DNA from: Rhynchopus euleeides
Lineage: Eukaryota > Euglenozoa > Diplonemea > Diplonemida > Diplonemidae
NCBI GenBank assembly: GCA_963210315.1
Contig: OY723264.1
Coordinates: 1,302,001-1,366,000, forward strand
Reading direction: 5' to 3'
DNA: 64,000 nucleotides
In this document: positions 33,201 to 45,437 of the stretch, piece after piece
Layout: every line of letters begins with the position of its first letter
How positions within the stretch are numbered: the stretch's first letter is position 1
Translations under genes and position numbers: made by a program
Notes under the pieces: model-generated
What the model saw: the letters and a program-made list of their open reading frames with translations, nothing else
What the model was told of the DNA's origin: nothing
Database searches by the model: none

Positions 33201-36200
33201 CGCCCCTTCGACTCCGCGGGCACCGGCACCGCCCCCGGGAATGCGGTGGTCAGCTTCGTGCTCCGCAGGGTTGCAGACGCGGAGAAGAGCGGGGACCGGA
33301 TCTACGCAGTCATCAAAGGGTGTGGTGTCAGCAACGACGGGAGGCGGAAGCACAGCTTCAGCGCCCCGTCAAAGTCGGGGCAGGTCGACGCTCTCCGCAA
33401 GGCACTCAACAACGCACGCATCACACCTGACAGGGTGCGCATGGTGGAGGGGCACGGAACAGGCACCGCTGTTGGGGATCCCATCGAGCTGAGCGCCCTC
33501 TCCGATGTCTACGGCGCGTCAGAGAGTCAGGCCCCTATCCATCTCACCTCCGTGAAGGGCCACATCGGGCATGCCAACACCGCGGCTGGCGCTGCCGGGC
33601 TGCTGAAGGCAGTCCTTTCAGTGCACTACGCCACCCTGTTCCCCACAGCTAACCACAGCACCCCATCGGGGTCTCTCCAGGCCCCTTTCCGCGTCGACAC
33701 CACGGCGCAGCCGTGGGACGCCCCTCCGGAGGACCGGATCTGCGCCGTGTCGAGCTTCGGCGTCGGGGGGACCAACGTGCACCTCATCTGCGGGGGGCAT
33801 GGGCCTAGGAGCGGTGCCCCTCCTCCTCCTCCCCCGCCTGCCGCTGCTGCGCCTGCGTTCCCCTTCCTCCTGCCGGTCTCCGCGAAATCTGCCCCCGCGC
33901 TGCAGCGGCAGGTTGAGGAGATGCAGGCATCCGCCGAAGCCTCCGTTGGAAGCCTCGCCTCCCCTGAGGGCATACCGGAGCTGCTCCGCAGCATGCAGCA
34001 CACCCTCTGCCAGCGCCCCGCATATCCGCACAGGAGGGTTATCTGCTGCACTGCCCCCGCCTCCACCTCCACCGCCACCACCACCCCATTTGCCACAACG
34101 CTCTCCCCCGCAACCCAGGCAGCTGGGGAGGCGCTCCGCCCCGCTGTGTTCTGCTTCCCCGGGCAGGGCGGGCTGACCCCTGGGTTGGGCCAGGAGCTCC
34201 TCTCCTCGACAAGGGGGCTCGGGGCGGAGTTCGCCGATGCGGTGCGCGAGATGGAGGCCGTCCTGGGGTACGACCCGATCCCGGCGGAGGCGGTGACAAA
34301 CGAGGCTGCGCAGGTCAAGACATTCGCCTTGGAGTACGCCCTGGCGAGGTGGGCCATGCAGAGTGTGGGGGTGACCCCCCTCGCGGTTGTCGGGCATTCC
34401 ATCGGGGAGATTGTCGGGGCAGCCGTGGCAGGGATCCTCTCCCTGAAGGAGGCGCTCCAATTTGTCGCGCTCCGCGGGAGGCTTACTGATTCGCTAAACA
34501 GCAGCGCAGACACCCGCGCAGGGCCTTCAGCTGGGAGGATGGTGTCCTTCGCAGCCTCTGCAGATGAGGTCCGCAAGGAGGTGTTCAGCAGGGCGTCGCT
34601 CTATGCTGATCACCTTGAGGTGTCGTGCATCAACAGCACCGACAGGTGTGTCGTGTCAGGCCCATCCCACGCTGTGGATGCCCTCCTGCAGGACGCAGGC
34701 GCCATGTCGGCATGCCCGGGGAGGCCCCTCGCAACGCATGCCGCATTCCACAGCAGGGCGGTGGAGCCCTGCCTTGCGGAGCTGCGGGAGGGGCTCGGGA
34801 AAATCCTCACCCCGGATCCCGAGGGTGGTAGTGATGGTGGTGGCCCCAACACCCCCTCAGGCATCTCCGTGGTCTCCACCGTGACAGGCGAGGTGCTCAC
34901 GCGGGCCACGGGGAGAACCCCAGAATATTGGGTTCGCCACATGAGGGAGTGCGTCGATTTTGTCGGAGGTATCCGGGGTGCCACAGCGCTGGCCCCCCCC
35001 TCCGCACCCTCCCCTGTCGTGTTGGAGGTCGGGCCCCGGATGCTCGGGGGTTGCGTCGAGACAATCACAGAGGGCTCCGTGCCTGCCATATCGCTCCTCC
35101 CGAGGCCTTCAGCCGCTGTGGCGGAGGGTGAAGCCCTCCCTGCCCTGCATGCCCTCTGCCAGCTCTGGCAGCTCGGTGCTGTGCGGGGGTCTGCCCTTCT
35201 CCAAGGGGGTGTTCGCGCTGGGGAGGCATTGCCGCCGCGCATCGCGACCCTGCCACCCCCTGCGTATAAAAGGAGGGAGTGCTGGCTGCAGCGCGACCCT
35301 GCTGCCGCGGCCCCGCGCGGCGGAGCTGCCGCGCCTGCCGCTGCTGCGGTGGAGAGTGCGGGGGGGGTCCCGCAGGACTACACCGTGGTGCACCGTGATG
35401 TCGACATTGCGCCGCTACCCGCAGCTCCATTTCCCGAGGGGGAGGGGGAGGAGGGGGGGCAGGCCGTAGCATCGCACGCCCCGTCCGCTGTGTGGGGTCT
35501 GATCAGCCTCGCTGCCGATGGCTCCGATGTGGGTGTGGCGGGCGCCCCGAATGCTCCGGCACACCACCACGGCTTCGCCGTGGTGCCGCAGTGGCGGAAG
35601 GTGCCGGAGGGGACTGCGGGTGCTGCAGCAGCTCTCGGTGGGGGTGGGCTGCCCGCCGCCGGGGGTGTGATCCCTGCGGGGCTGGTTGCTGCGGTGCTGC
35701 GGCACCGCAGGGTGGTGGTGAGCATCGCAGGCGGGGGCGTGGCGGGGCTGGGTGTGGCGGGCGGTGGGGAGGCTGGCCCTGCGGACCCGGCGGACCCCGC
35801 CGCGGCATTCGCCTGCATGCTGGCGTTTGCGGAGGTGGTGCAGAGCGTCGTGTCCATCCTGCGGGCAGAGCCTGGTGGCAGGGTGCACCTCATCCTCGTC
35901 GCGCCGGACCTCCCCTTCGCCGCACCCTCCGTCGGGTTTGCCCGCAGCGCTGCGCGGGAGTGCCCCCAGATCAGCTTCAAACGCATCCTCGTCAGCCAGC
36001 CTGATGTGCCCAACTCACCGCCAACCTTCGCCACCGCACAGCAGGCGCTGCGCCGTGTCGTGGATGTGATCTCCGATGCCTTCTGCGAGCCCCACGGGGC
36101 TGATTCCACAGCCTGGCGCTGCGGCGCGAACCCCGCTAGATCCGCCTTGGAGGAGTTCCGCATCCGCAGGCGCGACGGGGTGGCGGTGGAGGCGGAAGCA

Positions 36201-39200
36201 GATGCTGAGGTGAACCCAGAGGCACCCTTCGTCGTCAGCACCCCCGTGATTGTGAGGGCTGGCGCCGCGGACCCCACCGCCGATGCAACCCACGACCAAC
36301 ACGCCTACCTCCGCGGGGGGAAGGTGTTGGTGACAGGGGGCAGCAGCGGTGTCGGCAGCCTGATTGTCTCCTGGTGCCTCCAGAAGATGGCAGACCGCCC
36401 CGCTGGCGGTGAGGTTGTCTCCGTGTCCCGGAGTGGTGGTGGCGGTGGTGGCGGCTCGGCTGCCCTGCCTTCTGCCTCCGGGGGCCCAACCCTGCGTCAT
36501 GCCCGCTGCGATGTGACAGACACGGAGGCCCTTGCGGAGCTCATCATGCGGGAGGCTGTGGCGCCCGGCCCGCCTCTCGCTGCGATCTTCCACTGCGCGG
36601 GGGTCGTTTCGGATGCAACCATCATGAACCTCGACCTGTCGCCCGGTGGGGAGGGCGCGCATCGCCTCCAGCCGCTCGTCGCGGCGAAGGTGCACGCACC
36701 CCATGCCATCCTCCGCGCGATCCACGCCGCCTGCCCGCAGGGGCAGGGGGTGCCGCATGTCTTCCTCACCAGCTCTTCCTCCGCGGTGCTGGGCCCTGCG
36801 GGGCAGGCGCTGTACACCGCAGCAAATGCTTACACAGATGCCCTTGTTGCGCGGCTCAACCAGCAGGGCGATCGCCCTGCCTCGGCAGTCGGCTCCCTGC
36901 AGTGGGGCGGGTGGGAGGTGGGGATGACGGAGCGCTTCGGCATCCAGCCCGAGAGAGGTGAAGGCTTCATCTCGCGGCAGGAGGCTGGGGCGGTGTTTGA
37001 CAGGTCCTTCGCCCTGCGCAGCGGACCCCACTCGACAGAGGCTGGCAGCCCCACCGGCTGCACCATGCCCAACAAGATCCTCTCATGGGGCGGATACGCC
37101 GCTGCGCTGGCCCTGCCCACCCCGATGTGCTCCGAGGTCCTCCTGCCGCAGGGTGTGCGGGCTCAGCAGCACCCGCTGCTCGGCAGCCTTACAGGCGGTG
37201 CCAGCGGCGCCAGAACCTTCACCTGGGTGACCCGCTGGCCCGCCTCGGCGTCGCCCGCATCCGAAAAGGCGTGGGCAGAGAAGGGCCTCCTGTGGGTGTT
37301 GGGGCACCGCATCGACTCTGCAGCTGTCATCCCCGCGACGCTCTGGGTGGAGCTGATGGCGGCAGCGGCGAAATCCGCCGCAGCGCTCCGCGCTGGGGGT
37401 GACGCGTCGCGCCAGCAGGTCACCCTGGAGTCGGTCGCCCTCCGGTCGGTGCTGGAGATCCGCGAGCTGCGCGGCAGGCCCTCAGGCCAGCCCCCCGCAG
37501 ACATCGAGATCACCACCACCGTCGACTGCTCCTGGGAGAGGTGGCGGGTTTCCGTGCGGAGCAGGGCGTCTGCCGGTGCCTCTGAGAAGCACCACTGCGA
37601 AGCCCTCGTCTCGCCTGCCCCCTTCTCGGGCAGCCTCCCTGCGCACCAAGCAGCTGCTGCGGAACACCTCTTCACAGCACAGCAGGGCGGCACAGCCGCT
37701 GCGGAGCAGGCGGGGCGTGCCGCCGGGCTGTACAGCATCATGCGGGAGCAGGGCTTCCAATACAGCGGCGGGTTCCAATGCGTGTCGAAGGTGGTGCAGC
37801 TGCCCCAGTCGGGCGGTTCCGCCGCCCCCGGCGGGTTTGCGGGGTGCGTCAGGGCGGTGCGCGAGCCCTTCCTGCACGGCGGGATGTTCCTCAACGGGGT
37901 TGCGCCCACCGTGGCGGATGCCGCAACCCAGGTCGCCTCCCTCCTCTCCGGCAACGGCGTGCCGCAGAGGTTCGACTCGGTGACACACTTCGGCGTGGGC
38001 GGGGCGGCGGGAGGTGCGGATCCCACCCCCGCCGCACCCATGCGGCGCTGCTGCTACATCGCTGTGGCACAGCCGTGCCTTGCAAACCCCGAGAAGTCGG
38101 ACATCACGGTGTTCGAGCCGAGCAACGTCAGCCCCTCCTCAGCCTGCCCCTGCGGGGCAGCAGCCCGCGACACACAGAGCGCGGGCGAGGGGGGTCCCGC
38201 CACCGCCACCACCGCAACCCTGCTCGAGCGCTACCGGCCTGTCCTGGCGTTCCGAGGCCTGGAGACTGTGGAGGCGCATGACCCTGCGGGGGACACTGCC
38301 ACCGCTGCGTCCCCCCTGCTGCGGACTGTCGAATGGGCCGATGCGGAGCTGCCGGCTGGCCCCGGCGGGGATGGGGGTGGCGGGGACACCGCCGCCGCCG
38401 CATCCGTCCTGCTGGGCTCCACCGAGGTGGTGCACTGCGGGGATTCCTCCGCTGGCGGAGACAGCCCACACCGCCGCCACTCCCTCGCCATCGCCGCGGC
38501 TCTCGAGGGTGCGTTGAGGGCTGCTGTGCCGAGCGGGGGTGCCCTCGACACCCCCGCGGGGCAGCACTTCATCGTCGTGCTGCAGGGGGGCGGTGCCCCC
38601 GACCCCGACACCGCCGCGCGGATCGCGCGGAGCTGGACCTCCGCCTCCACCTGCATCGCCGTCGGCGAGGGCCTGGCCCCGATGCGCTTCATCAGGGATT
38701 CGCTGCAGCCCCTCGCCCCGGCCGCCCTCGGGGCAAGCGCCTTCGCCCTGTCGGCGGACCCAACAGCACCCCCCGCGGCTGCGGCACGCCACGCCCTCCA
38801 CCTCCTCCGCACCGCAGCCCTGCACCCCGCTGCAGCGCTGCACACCACACCCGAGACCCTCGCACCCGGCATCCTCCTGACAACCCCCTCCGGGTCACTC
38901 CAGGTCCCCGCCCGGGGCGAGCTCCGCCTCGAGACAACACCCGACATCACCACCACCACCCCGCCTCCGGCGGGACTCCACCTCCCCGACGGGTGGTACA
39001 CCGTGTCGGTCTCCGGGAGCTCTGGTGTTTTCGAGGGTGGGGTGCACCCTGTGGAGGCTGCGCCTCCACAGGGCTCACAGGCGCTGCCATCCGGCGTGCG
39101 GCTCGCCGCCGGCGAGGTGCTGATCGCGCCCCGCTTCTGGGCTCTCAACTTCCTCGACGTGCTGCTGGCAACCGGGGTGATGCGCGGCAGCTCCCTCGGC

Positions 39201-41445
39201 AGGGTCGGGGGCGAGGTTTGCGGCGAGGTCCTCGCAGTGGGCTCCGCCGTGCCAGACCTCTCCCCGGGGGACCGCGTCGCGGGGCTCCCCACCCGGTCCG
39301 GCCTGGGTAACTTCGCCGTCCTCAGCAGGGCATGCTGTGGCAAAGTCCCCCATGGCATGGACCTCCGCCATGCCTCCACCATATCCCTCGCCTATGGGAC
39401 TGCCTGGTATGCGCTGCACTGGCTGGCGCGGATCCGCCCCGGGGACAAGGTGCTCATCCATGCGGCTGCCGGTGGGGTGGGGCAGGCCTGTGTCGCGCTC
39501 GCCAGGCGCGCCGGGGCGACGCCCGTCTGCACTGTGTCGACGCAGGAGAAGCGTGACTACCTCACGCAGCACTGCGGCGTCCAGCCCGACCTGATCTTCA
39601 ACTCGAGGAACCCCTCTGAGTTCTCCTCCGGCGTGCTCGCTGCCACAGGCGGGGTTGACGTGGTGGTGAACTCCCTCTCCGATGAGGCGATGAAGGCCTC
39701 GATCCGCCTCCTCAAACCCCTCGGCAGGTTCATCGAGCTGGGAAAAGCCGACCAGCGGGGGCACACCCCGCTCGACCTGGAGCTGCTCTCCATGGGGCAG
39801 ACCTACGCCTCGGCACACCTCGACGTGCTGATGCAGCACCCCGGCATGTCGGGGAGGCTGCTGCAGGAGCTGTGGGAGGCTGCGCCGGAGCTGCCGCCTC
39901 TCCCCTCCAGGGTGTTCCCGCTAGGCGGGGCGCCGGATGCGATGGCGTTCCTCAACACGGGGAAGCACATCGGGAAAATCCTGCTCGAGGTCACGGGGGA
40001 TGCAGAAGAGGCAGGCGGCGCGCCCCAGCCCCGCCCCGCCGCTGCCCCGCTGCGCTTCTCCGCTGTGCCCTCCCGCGGCACACACCACGATGCTGAGGTG
40101 CTGGCCTCAGCCCTGCTCGAGGGAAGCCGTGGAGGGGATGTCCCTCCGGTGCTGTTGGGGGCCTCTACCTCCGCCTCCGCGGAAGCGCTGCTGCCGCGCG
40201 GTGCGGCGGATGCGGTGCGTGCGGCGCAGCGTCCGCTCGTTGTGGACCTCCGCCCCACACCCGCCGAAGGCGTTGGCGGGGATGGCGCAGCAGAGGGCGG
40301 CATCGCGGCGGAGGATGTGGCGGCCTTCCTCGCAGGGTATGTCGCGCGCAGGCTGCGGATGGAGGCGGGCGAGGTGCCGCTCGGCAGCACCCTGGGTGAG
40401 CTCGGCATCGACTCCCTGGGGCAGCTGCAGCTGACGCACGCCCTGCGGGGGCAGTTCGGCAGCGTGGATGTGGATGTCTCGGAGGCGACGACTCTTGAGA
40501 GCATTGTGGCGTCGGTGGCGGGGCCACCCGCCGACCCTGCCAGCGCGGCGGGGCAGCAGGGGGGCAGCAGCAACGTGCAGGTGCTCGTGTCGGCAGTGGG
40601 GGGTGCCCCCGCAGGCGAGGCAGAGCCGGCACACGGCCCCGTGCGCATCATGTGCCTTCACGGGTTCCGCTCTTCCAAGGCCCTGATCCAGATGCAGCTC
40701 CGCTCTGTGGTGGCTGCTATCCCCAATGTAGAGCTGGTTGTGGTATGGCTGCCGTGTTGTGGACACGGTTTCAGGGAGGGGGAAGGGGGGGTAGATAAGG
40801 GGTTTCTTCTAAAGATGCCATTTCAACTTTTCGGATCAGGCGTCGTGTTTATGTGTGTGTGTCTGGGTGTCTTTTTTTTTTGGCTCCCTTCTCCCACCCT
40901 TTCTCACATTTCACTCACCACAGGTTAATGCGCCGCATGCCGCAACCGGGAGGGGCGACGCGCGCCTCCCAAAGGAGGAGTTGCTGTTCGAGTGGTGGCA
41001 CAGCCCCAGCAGGGCAGGCCCTGGGGGAACTCTGTCGTACGAAGAGGGGTGGGCAGGCGATGACTGCGTCGGTCTTTCTGAGAGCGTGCAGTATCTGCGG
41101 GAGGTGGCAGCGGAGCATGGCCCGTTCCATGGGGTGCTGGGGCATTCCCAGGGCGGGGCGATGGCGGAGATCGCTGTGTCGGAGGGACTGGCGAAGTGGG
41201 CTGTGCTGCTGTCTACGGTGCGCTGCCGGCAGCACTTTGCCTCGGAGGCCCTTCCCACACAAGCACGCACTTTCCACTCATTCGATCCAAACGAGCCCCT
41301 CGGGGACGCGTGTGCTGCAATCCGCGAGTCGTACGCGTCAGCACAGTGCTACCTCCACAGTAACGGGCATGACGTGCATATGTCGGAGCCGGTTATCACC
41401 GCCTTGTCGGCCTTCATAGCAAGCCAGCCTGGTCCCCAGGCATGA
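30246..41445 (+). CDS. single-module reducing type I polyketide synthase with A-PCP loading module and FSH1-type hydrolase (exons 30246-40742, 40924-41445)
   Basis: 3672 residues. Order seen: adenylation domain (about 30-610; A3-like DWTTGTSTGKVKG near 200, A8-like GRLNMTAKVRGFRIDL, A10 PTGKVD near 590); carrier with GAHSLL (Ser668); ketosynthase (from about 725; Cys934, His1070, His1109); acyltransferase (GHSIGE Ser1385, HAAFHS His1502, malonyl-type); ketoreductase (TGGSSGVG near 2029, Tyr2190, Asn2194); dehydratase (His2354, Asp2558); enoylreductase (AAAGGVGQA near 3070); ACP (LGIDSL, Ser3390); alpha/beta hydrolase of FSH1 type (LGHSQGG Ser3574, Asp3620, His3648). All catalytic residues are present, so a fully reduced chain built from malonyl-CoA is expected, with an activated carboxylic-acid starter and hydrolytic release. 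KR precedes DH and ER, unlike the usual AT-DH-ER-KR order. ATG 30246 was chosen because the upstream translation is low-complexity. The product is unknown. Confidence 0.9.
40743..40923 (+). other. intron of the PKS gene, inside the FSH1-type hydrolase domain
   Basis: The donor is GTATGG and the acceptor CACCACAG; 181 bases, phase 0. Splicing joins VELVV to VNAPHAATG, restoring the strand-turn (V/D)APH typical of FSH1-family hydrolases. Unspliced reading hits a stop at 40928. Confidence 0.85.
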
Positions 41446-42796
41446 GCTCAGGTGTCGCTCTTTGGTGATCCCACCCCCCCATCACCGGCTGAGTACCTTC
41501 TCAGCCTGGTTTGGGGTAATGACTGTATTTTGAATGAGGGGGGATGTCGCACACTGTGACTTCACCCCACACATTACATTTTTTTTGAGCAAACAAAAAA
41601 TGGGGGCGCCGCAAGGGAAAGTATACCAAAACACAAAAGCAAGTCAAAAACACAGCAGCTTGGTTCCTGCTTGGGCAAACATCACCGGGGGGATTTTTCC
41701 CCCGGGTAATGTGCACGGCGCTTCGCTAGAGGGGGTGCCACTCTCGTGCTAACAATGTGCCCCCCCCGCCTGCATTGCAGGGCAGGGGTCACTCACCTGC
41801 ACTTTGGAGCGGAGCCCCCACCAGGGAGAGCGTTGTGCAGGTGCCTTCTTGCAGAACCACACACAGAATCCACGGAGGCGGTGGCGGCGCACCTTGTTAT
41901 TCTTTGTTTTGCCCCCCTTCTTTATTTCTCCCGGGGATGTTCTGTGTCCCCCCCCCTGAGATCCCTGATGAGGCAATCCCTAACCCAGCACCCCCCCCCC
42001 CCGTTTTCCTTCTCAGTTGAGTGCAGGGAGAGGTCGTGCTGAGGCCTCTTCTCCATAATCACCCCATCACACACTCTCGCCACCCTTATCTTTTGAACCA
42101 TCTCTCGACTCTGCCTCAACGCTGACTGCGCTGGTTGATTCGACTGCATCCTCCTCCACCCCCACACACCCCACGCTTTGAGAACTGGCCAGGCGACCCC
42201 CCCATCGCATCGTATTTCTTTCGCACCGATATTCGATATTCTTTTTGCCACTGGCGCAAAAAGGAAACCCCCCCCCCCCCTGCAAATCACAAGTGGGGGG
42301 TGGGTGGATGGGTGGGTGTGGGGGCATTCTTTTTGACTTCTGGCAGTTGCCGTTATATTTCGGGCGGTGTGTGTGTATGTGATCCCACCAGACAAAACCC
42401 TCCCGCCAGAGATCTTTTTCGTTTTTTTTTGCCGTTATGTTTTCTCAGAAACGATACGGGAGGGGGTCTTCAACCGACCGAGACTCCCCGCTGGGCGAGA
42501 ATGGGGGGGGGGGGGTGCGGGACGGGGGCGGGTGGGGTGGGAGACAGTCCGATGAAGCTGAAATCAACACGCATGCTAACTTGATATCAACCTGGTAGGT
42601 CAGAGGCTGATGCAGCCAAACGGGAGGTGGCAAAGGTCTGTGATGACCTTGTTTTCATTGAAGTGCAGGCCGTGCCCCCACTTGACATGTGTGTGCGTGG
42701 TGGCTCCGTTGGATAGGTTGGCCCCTCACCACGGATCACATGTGTGGCACTGTGTTTGTGTCCAACCCCCAACCGGGCTTGGTTCTTTTTTCTTTT
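41446..42796. other. intergenic, no gene recognised
   Basis: C- and G-runs (about 41990-42003, 42270-42300, 42500) and many short overlapping frames on both strands, none with protein-like features. It ends at repeat S copy 1. Confidence 0.4.
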
Positions 42797-43012
42797 TACT
42801 AGTTACGAGCGACGAAGCGTAGCGAAGTCGCGAAGTAACGAAGGAAATCGTACGACTGAAGCTTTGGTTTAGCACCTCATGCCACTTCACAGGGCCTCTA
42901 CACAGCCTTGAGACAGCAAGTGTGCGCTCAACAAAAAGTAGTCCGGAACTGTTCTCCCACAGTTGCTGGACAGGGTGTCTATAATAAAGCGAAAGGAGTA
43001 CGATTTTTTTTG
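42797..43012 (+). repeat. dispersed repeat S, copy 1 (full length)
   Basis: Starts AGTTACGAGCGACGAAGCG, then GCGAAGTCGCGAAGTAACG and GAAATCGTACGACTGAAGC. It ends in GCGAAAGGAGTACGATTTTT. The GTTACG...CGTAAC-type ends of the first 45 bases can pair. Other copies are at 52380-52600 (reverse), 53424-53508 (partial, reverse) and 56530-56600 (partial). Confidence 0.75.
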
Positions 43013-43649
43013 CTTTGGATTTGGCGCACAAACAACAGCCTTACCTATTTTATTTTGCTTTCACGCCGGAGGGTGCACCATCAGCACCACACCCCATTAT
43101 CTCGTTGCCCTGCATCCGGAAAGACGAGGGGTCGGCTGGAAAGGGGCATATGAATAATATCACCATCGAACGACCGGAGTCATTGGGTCACGCACACCCA
43201 CTGTGACGGAAGGGAATCTTGTGGCCGCCCTTCCCCGGTGTTGGCGCGTTGGCTGTTTCCCCACCCGCTCTGTGTGCGGGCAGCACCCGCACAGTGGAGG
43301 GTGTACGCAGTCAGGCGCCACCTCTTCGCACTTCTCGCTCGGGCGGATGTCCCCCCACCCACCCCCCCACCCCCCCAACCCCCCTTTGTTCGAGGCCCGC
43401 CGTAGAATCGTCGAGGTTTTTGTAGCTTCACCGGCGCCACGCCACGCATCACACACCACACCCCCGCTGCCCACAGGCTTCTACACACAATACACAACCC
43501 CCCCCCCCCCTTCCTCAAGCGGGGGTGGGCGGGGGGGCAGCGTTCGGTGCTGTCCAGCGGGACCTGTTTGCGTTTCTACCGAACAGAAGGAAAACCCCCG
43601 ACCACCCACCCACCCACCCCCCCTCTCTCCCCCCCTTTTCTCCAACCCG

Positions 43650-45437
43650 ATGCCTCTAAATGGAGGGTCGATACGCAGCAGCCAGAGCTTTCTGACGCGG
43701 CGGTCCAACCAGCAGACCGCTCGGATAAGGCAGCTGACACGCGAGCTTTCGGAGGTTCAGACACGCATCGACGGACGCCTGGTGGACTACCACAGGGAAT
43801 GCGAGGAGGCTGCGGGGCTCGTCAACCGCGCAGCCGCACTGACAAACCGGCTCAAACGGGTCCGCGAGAAGCTCAACCTCGCTTTCTCTATCCGCAGGCG
43901 GATGGACCACATCGAAGGCGCCATGTCCTCCACAAACCCCCCCGCGACGCGCACCCGCAGCCTTGCTACACAGGCAAATCCCCCTTCCTCCTCCTCCTCC
44001 TCGAGTAGAGCCAGATTGCACCACCCCGCATCCCCTGGAGCGCTTGCCACCCCACCCTCTGCGGGTGCCATCGAGGCGGAATATGAGAACCTCCGAAGAA
44101 TCCGATCCATCATAGGCGAGTTCGAGCCATCATACTCACTGGGGGGTGGCGGGGGTGGGAGTATCGAAGACGTGGCTCATCTTATAGAGGAGAGTGAGGC
44201 ACTGCCGGGGCTTGGGATCCATGATGACTGCGAGCCTGCGGCGTATGACAGGCTGCCCGTGTTTCAGGACAATCTCGATAGGTTTATCGACTCATGCCCG
44301 CAGGAGTATCTTTGCCCCATCACCTGCTCTGTCATGCGCTACCCCGTGGAGACATCCGACGGGCACTGCTATGAGAAGTGTGCCATAGAGGAGTGGTTCC
44401 GCTCCTTCGAGACGACAGGGAACCCCCCGACCTCCCCGCTGACAAACCTGATGCTGGAAAACACCCACCTCACCCCTGCCTATGAGCTCCGCGAGAAGAT
44501 CCAGGCCTGGGGCGCCGAGGCGCAGGCGGCGCACGGCACGCCCCCAGCCCCCTCACCCCAGGCGGTGGCTGCCTCGCCGGGTCGCCGGGGCGGAGCCCCG
44601 CCCAACGGGCTTTCGCAGAGCCTTGTGTTCCACGGGGGTGCGCCGCTGCAGCAGCAGGCGCGGGGTGTTGCTGGTGGTGGTGGTGGTGGTGCTCTCTCCC
44701 CTGTCGGCGGGGGTGTGCCCGATAGCCGGCGTGGCGGGGCGGCGTCGCCCGATTGTATCCCGCGCGATGCTCCCATCTGGTCCTCCAGCGAGCTGACCGA
44801 GGATGAGCTTCTGTCAGACCCCGAGCTGCGGGATATCATCGCGCAGTACGACCGGCGCCAGCTGAGGGGGGCTGTGGGGGGCGGCAGCAGCAGCAGCAGC
44901 AGCCCCCAGCAGCCGGCAGCGCCTGTGGGTGCGGCTGGCAGGGCGGGGCGGCGGCCGGGGCGTGGTGGCAGCGGTGGCAGCAGAGCTGATGACGACGGGC
45001 CTGCCCTCGCGGACATCCCGCCTGAAAGGGCGGGGCGGGGTGGCGGCGTCGGTGGCGAGGCGCGGCAGACGCACTGGTCGTCCAGCGTGGTGCCGGATCA
45101 CGAGCCTGGTGCGGCGGAGCTGAATGCGCTGCACGACATGAGCCTGGCGGACAGCGATGAGGACAGCGGTGCCACAGGCGGGGCGAAGCCCTCGCGTGCG
45201 CTGTCGGTGCGGGGTGCAGCAGCTGCTGCCACATCTACGTCGCGCCACGCTGCTGTGCCGGGGCGGACGCGCCCTGGAGCCAGGGCGGCAGGAGGAGGGG
45301 GTGGCACGGTGGCCCCAATGCGCCTCGCGCAGGGCATGCCAAGGAGGGCGTCGCTGCGCACCGTGATGCCATCAGTGTCCTCCGTGCTGCGTCGCTCCTC
45401 CAGCCTTAACGTTCGCACGCACCGGCATCGGCGGTGA
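43650..45437 (+). CDS. U-box protein, probable E3 ubiquitin ligase
   Basis: 595 residues. The N-terminal helical segment (about 15-85; RQLTRELSEVQTRIDGRLVD and onward) is probably a coiled coil. A Ser/Pro-rich spacer leads to a U-box at about 216-290: PQEYLCPITCSVMRYPVETS, HCYEKCAIEEWF, then NPPTSPLTNLMLENTHLTPA and a closing helix. It has the U-box pattern CPI...M.DPV...G.(T/C)YE..AI..W and (C/S)P.(T/S)...L....L.PN..L(R), with the usual DPV replaced by YPV and PN by PA. U-boxes bind E2 enzymes without zinc. The C-terminal 300 residues are Gly/Ala/Ser-rich with acidic patches (ELTEDELLSDPELRDIIAQY) and a basic end. The ATG at 43650 was chosen because upstream translation is a proline-rich artefact of C-runs. 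No repeat domain (ARM or WD) is seen. Confidence 0.8.
   Translation: MPLNGGSIRSSQSFLTRRSNQQTARIRQLTRELSEVQTRIDGRLVDYHRECEEAAGLVNRAAALTNRLKRVREKLNLAFSIRRRMDHIEGAMSSTNPPATRTRSLATQANPPSSSSSSSRARLHHPASPGALATPPSAGAIEAEYENLRRIRSIIGEFEPSYSLGGGGGGSIEDVAHLIEESEALPGLGIHDDCEPAAYDRLPVFQDNLDRFIDSCPQEYLCPITCSVMRYPVETSDGHCYEKCAIEEWFRSFETTGNPPTSPLTNLMLENTHLTPAYELREKIQAWGAEAQAAHGTPPAPSPQAVAASPGRRGGAPPNGLSQSLVFHGGAPLQQQARGVAGGGGGGALSPVGGGVPDSRRGGAASPDCIPRDAPIWSSSELTEDELLSDPELRDIIAQYDRRQLRGAVGGGSSSSSSPQQPAAPVGAAGRAGRRPGRGGSGGSRADDDGPALADIPPERAGRGGGVGGEARQTHWSSSVVPDHEPGAAELNALHDMSLADSDEDSGATGGAKPSRALSVRGAAAAATSTSRHAAVPGRTRPGARAAGGGGGTVAPMRLAQGMPRRASLRTVMPSVSSVLRRSSSLNVRTHRHRR

Noticed and set aside
43203..43649. 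N-terminal extension of the U-box protein
   Set aside because: Proline/histidine-rich translation of C-runs; ATG 43650 starts the helical region.
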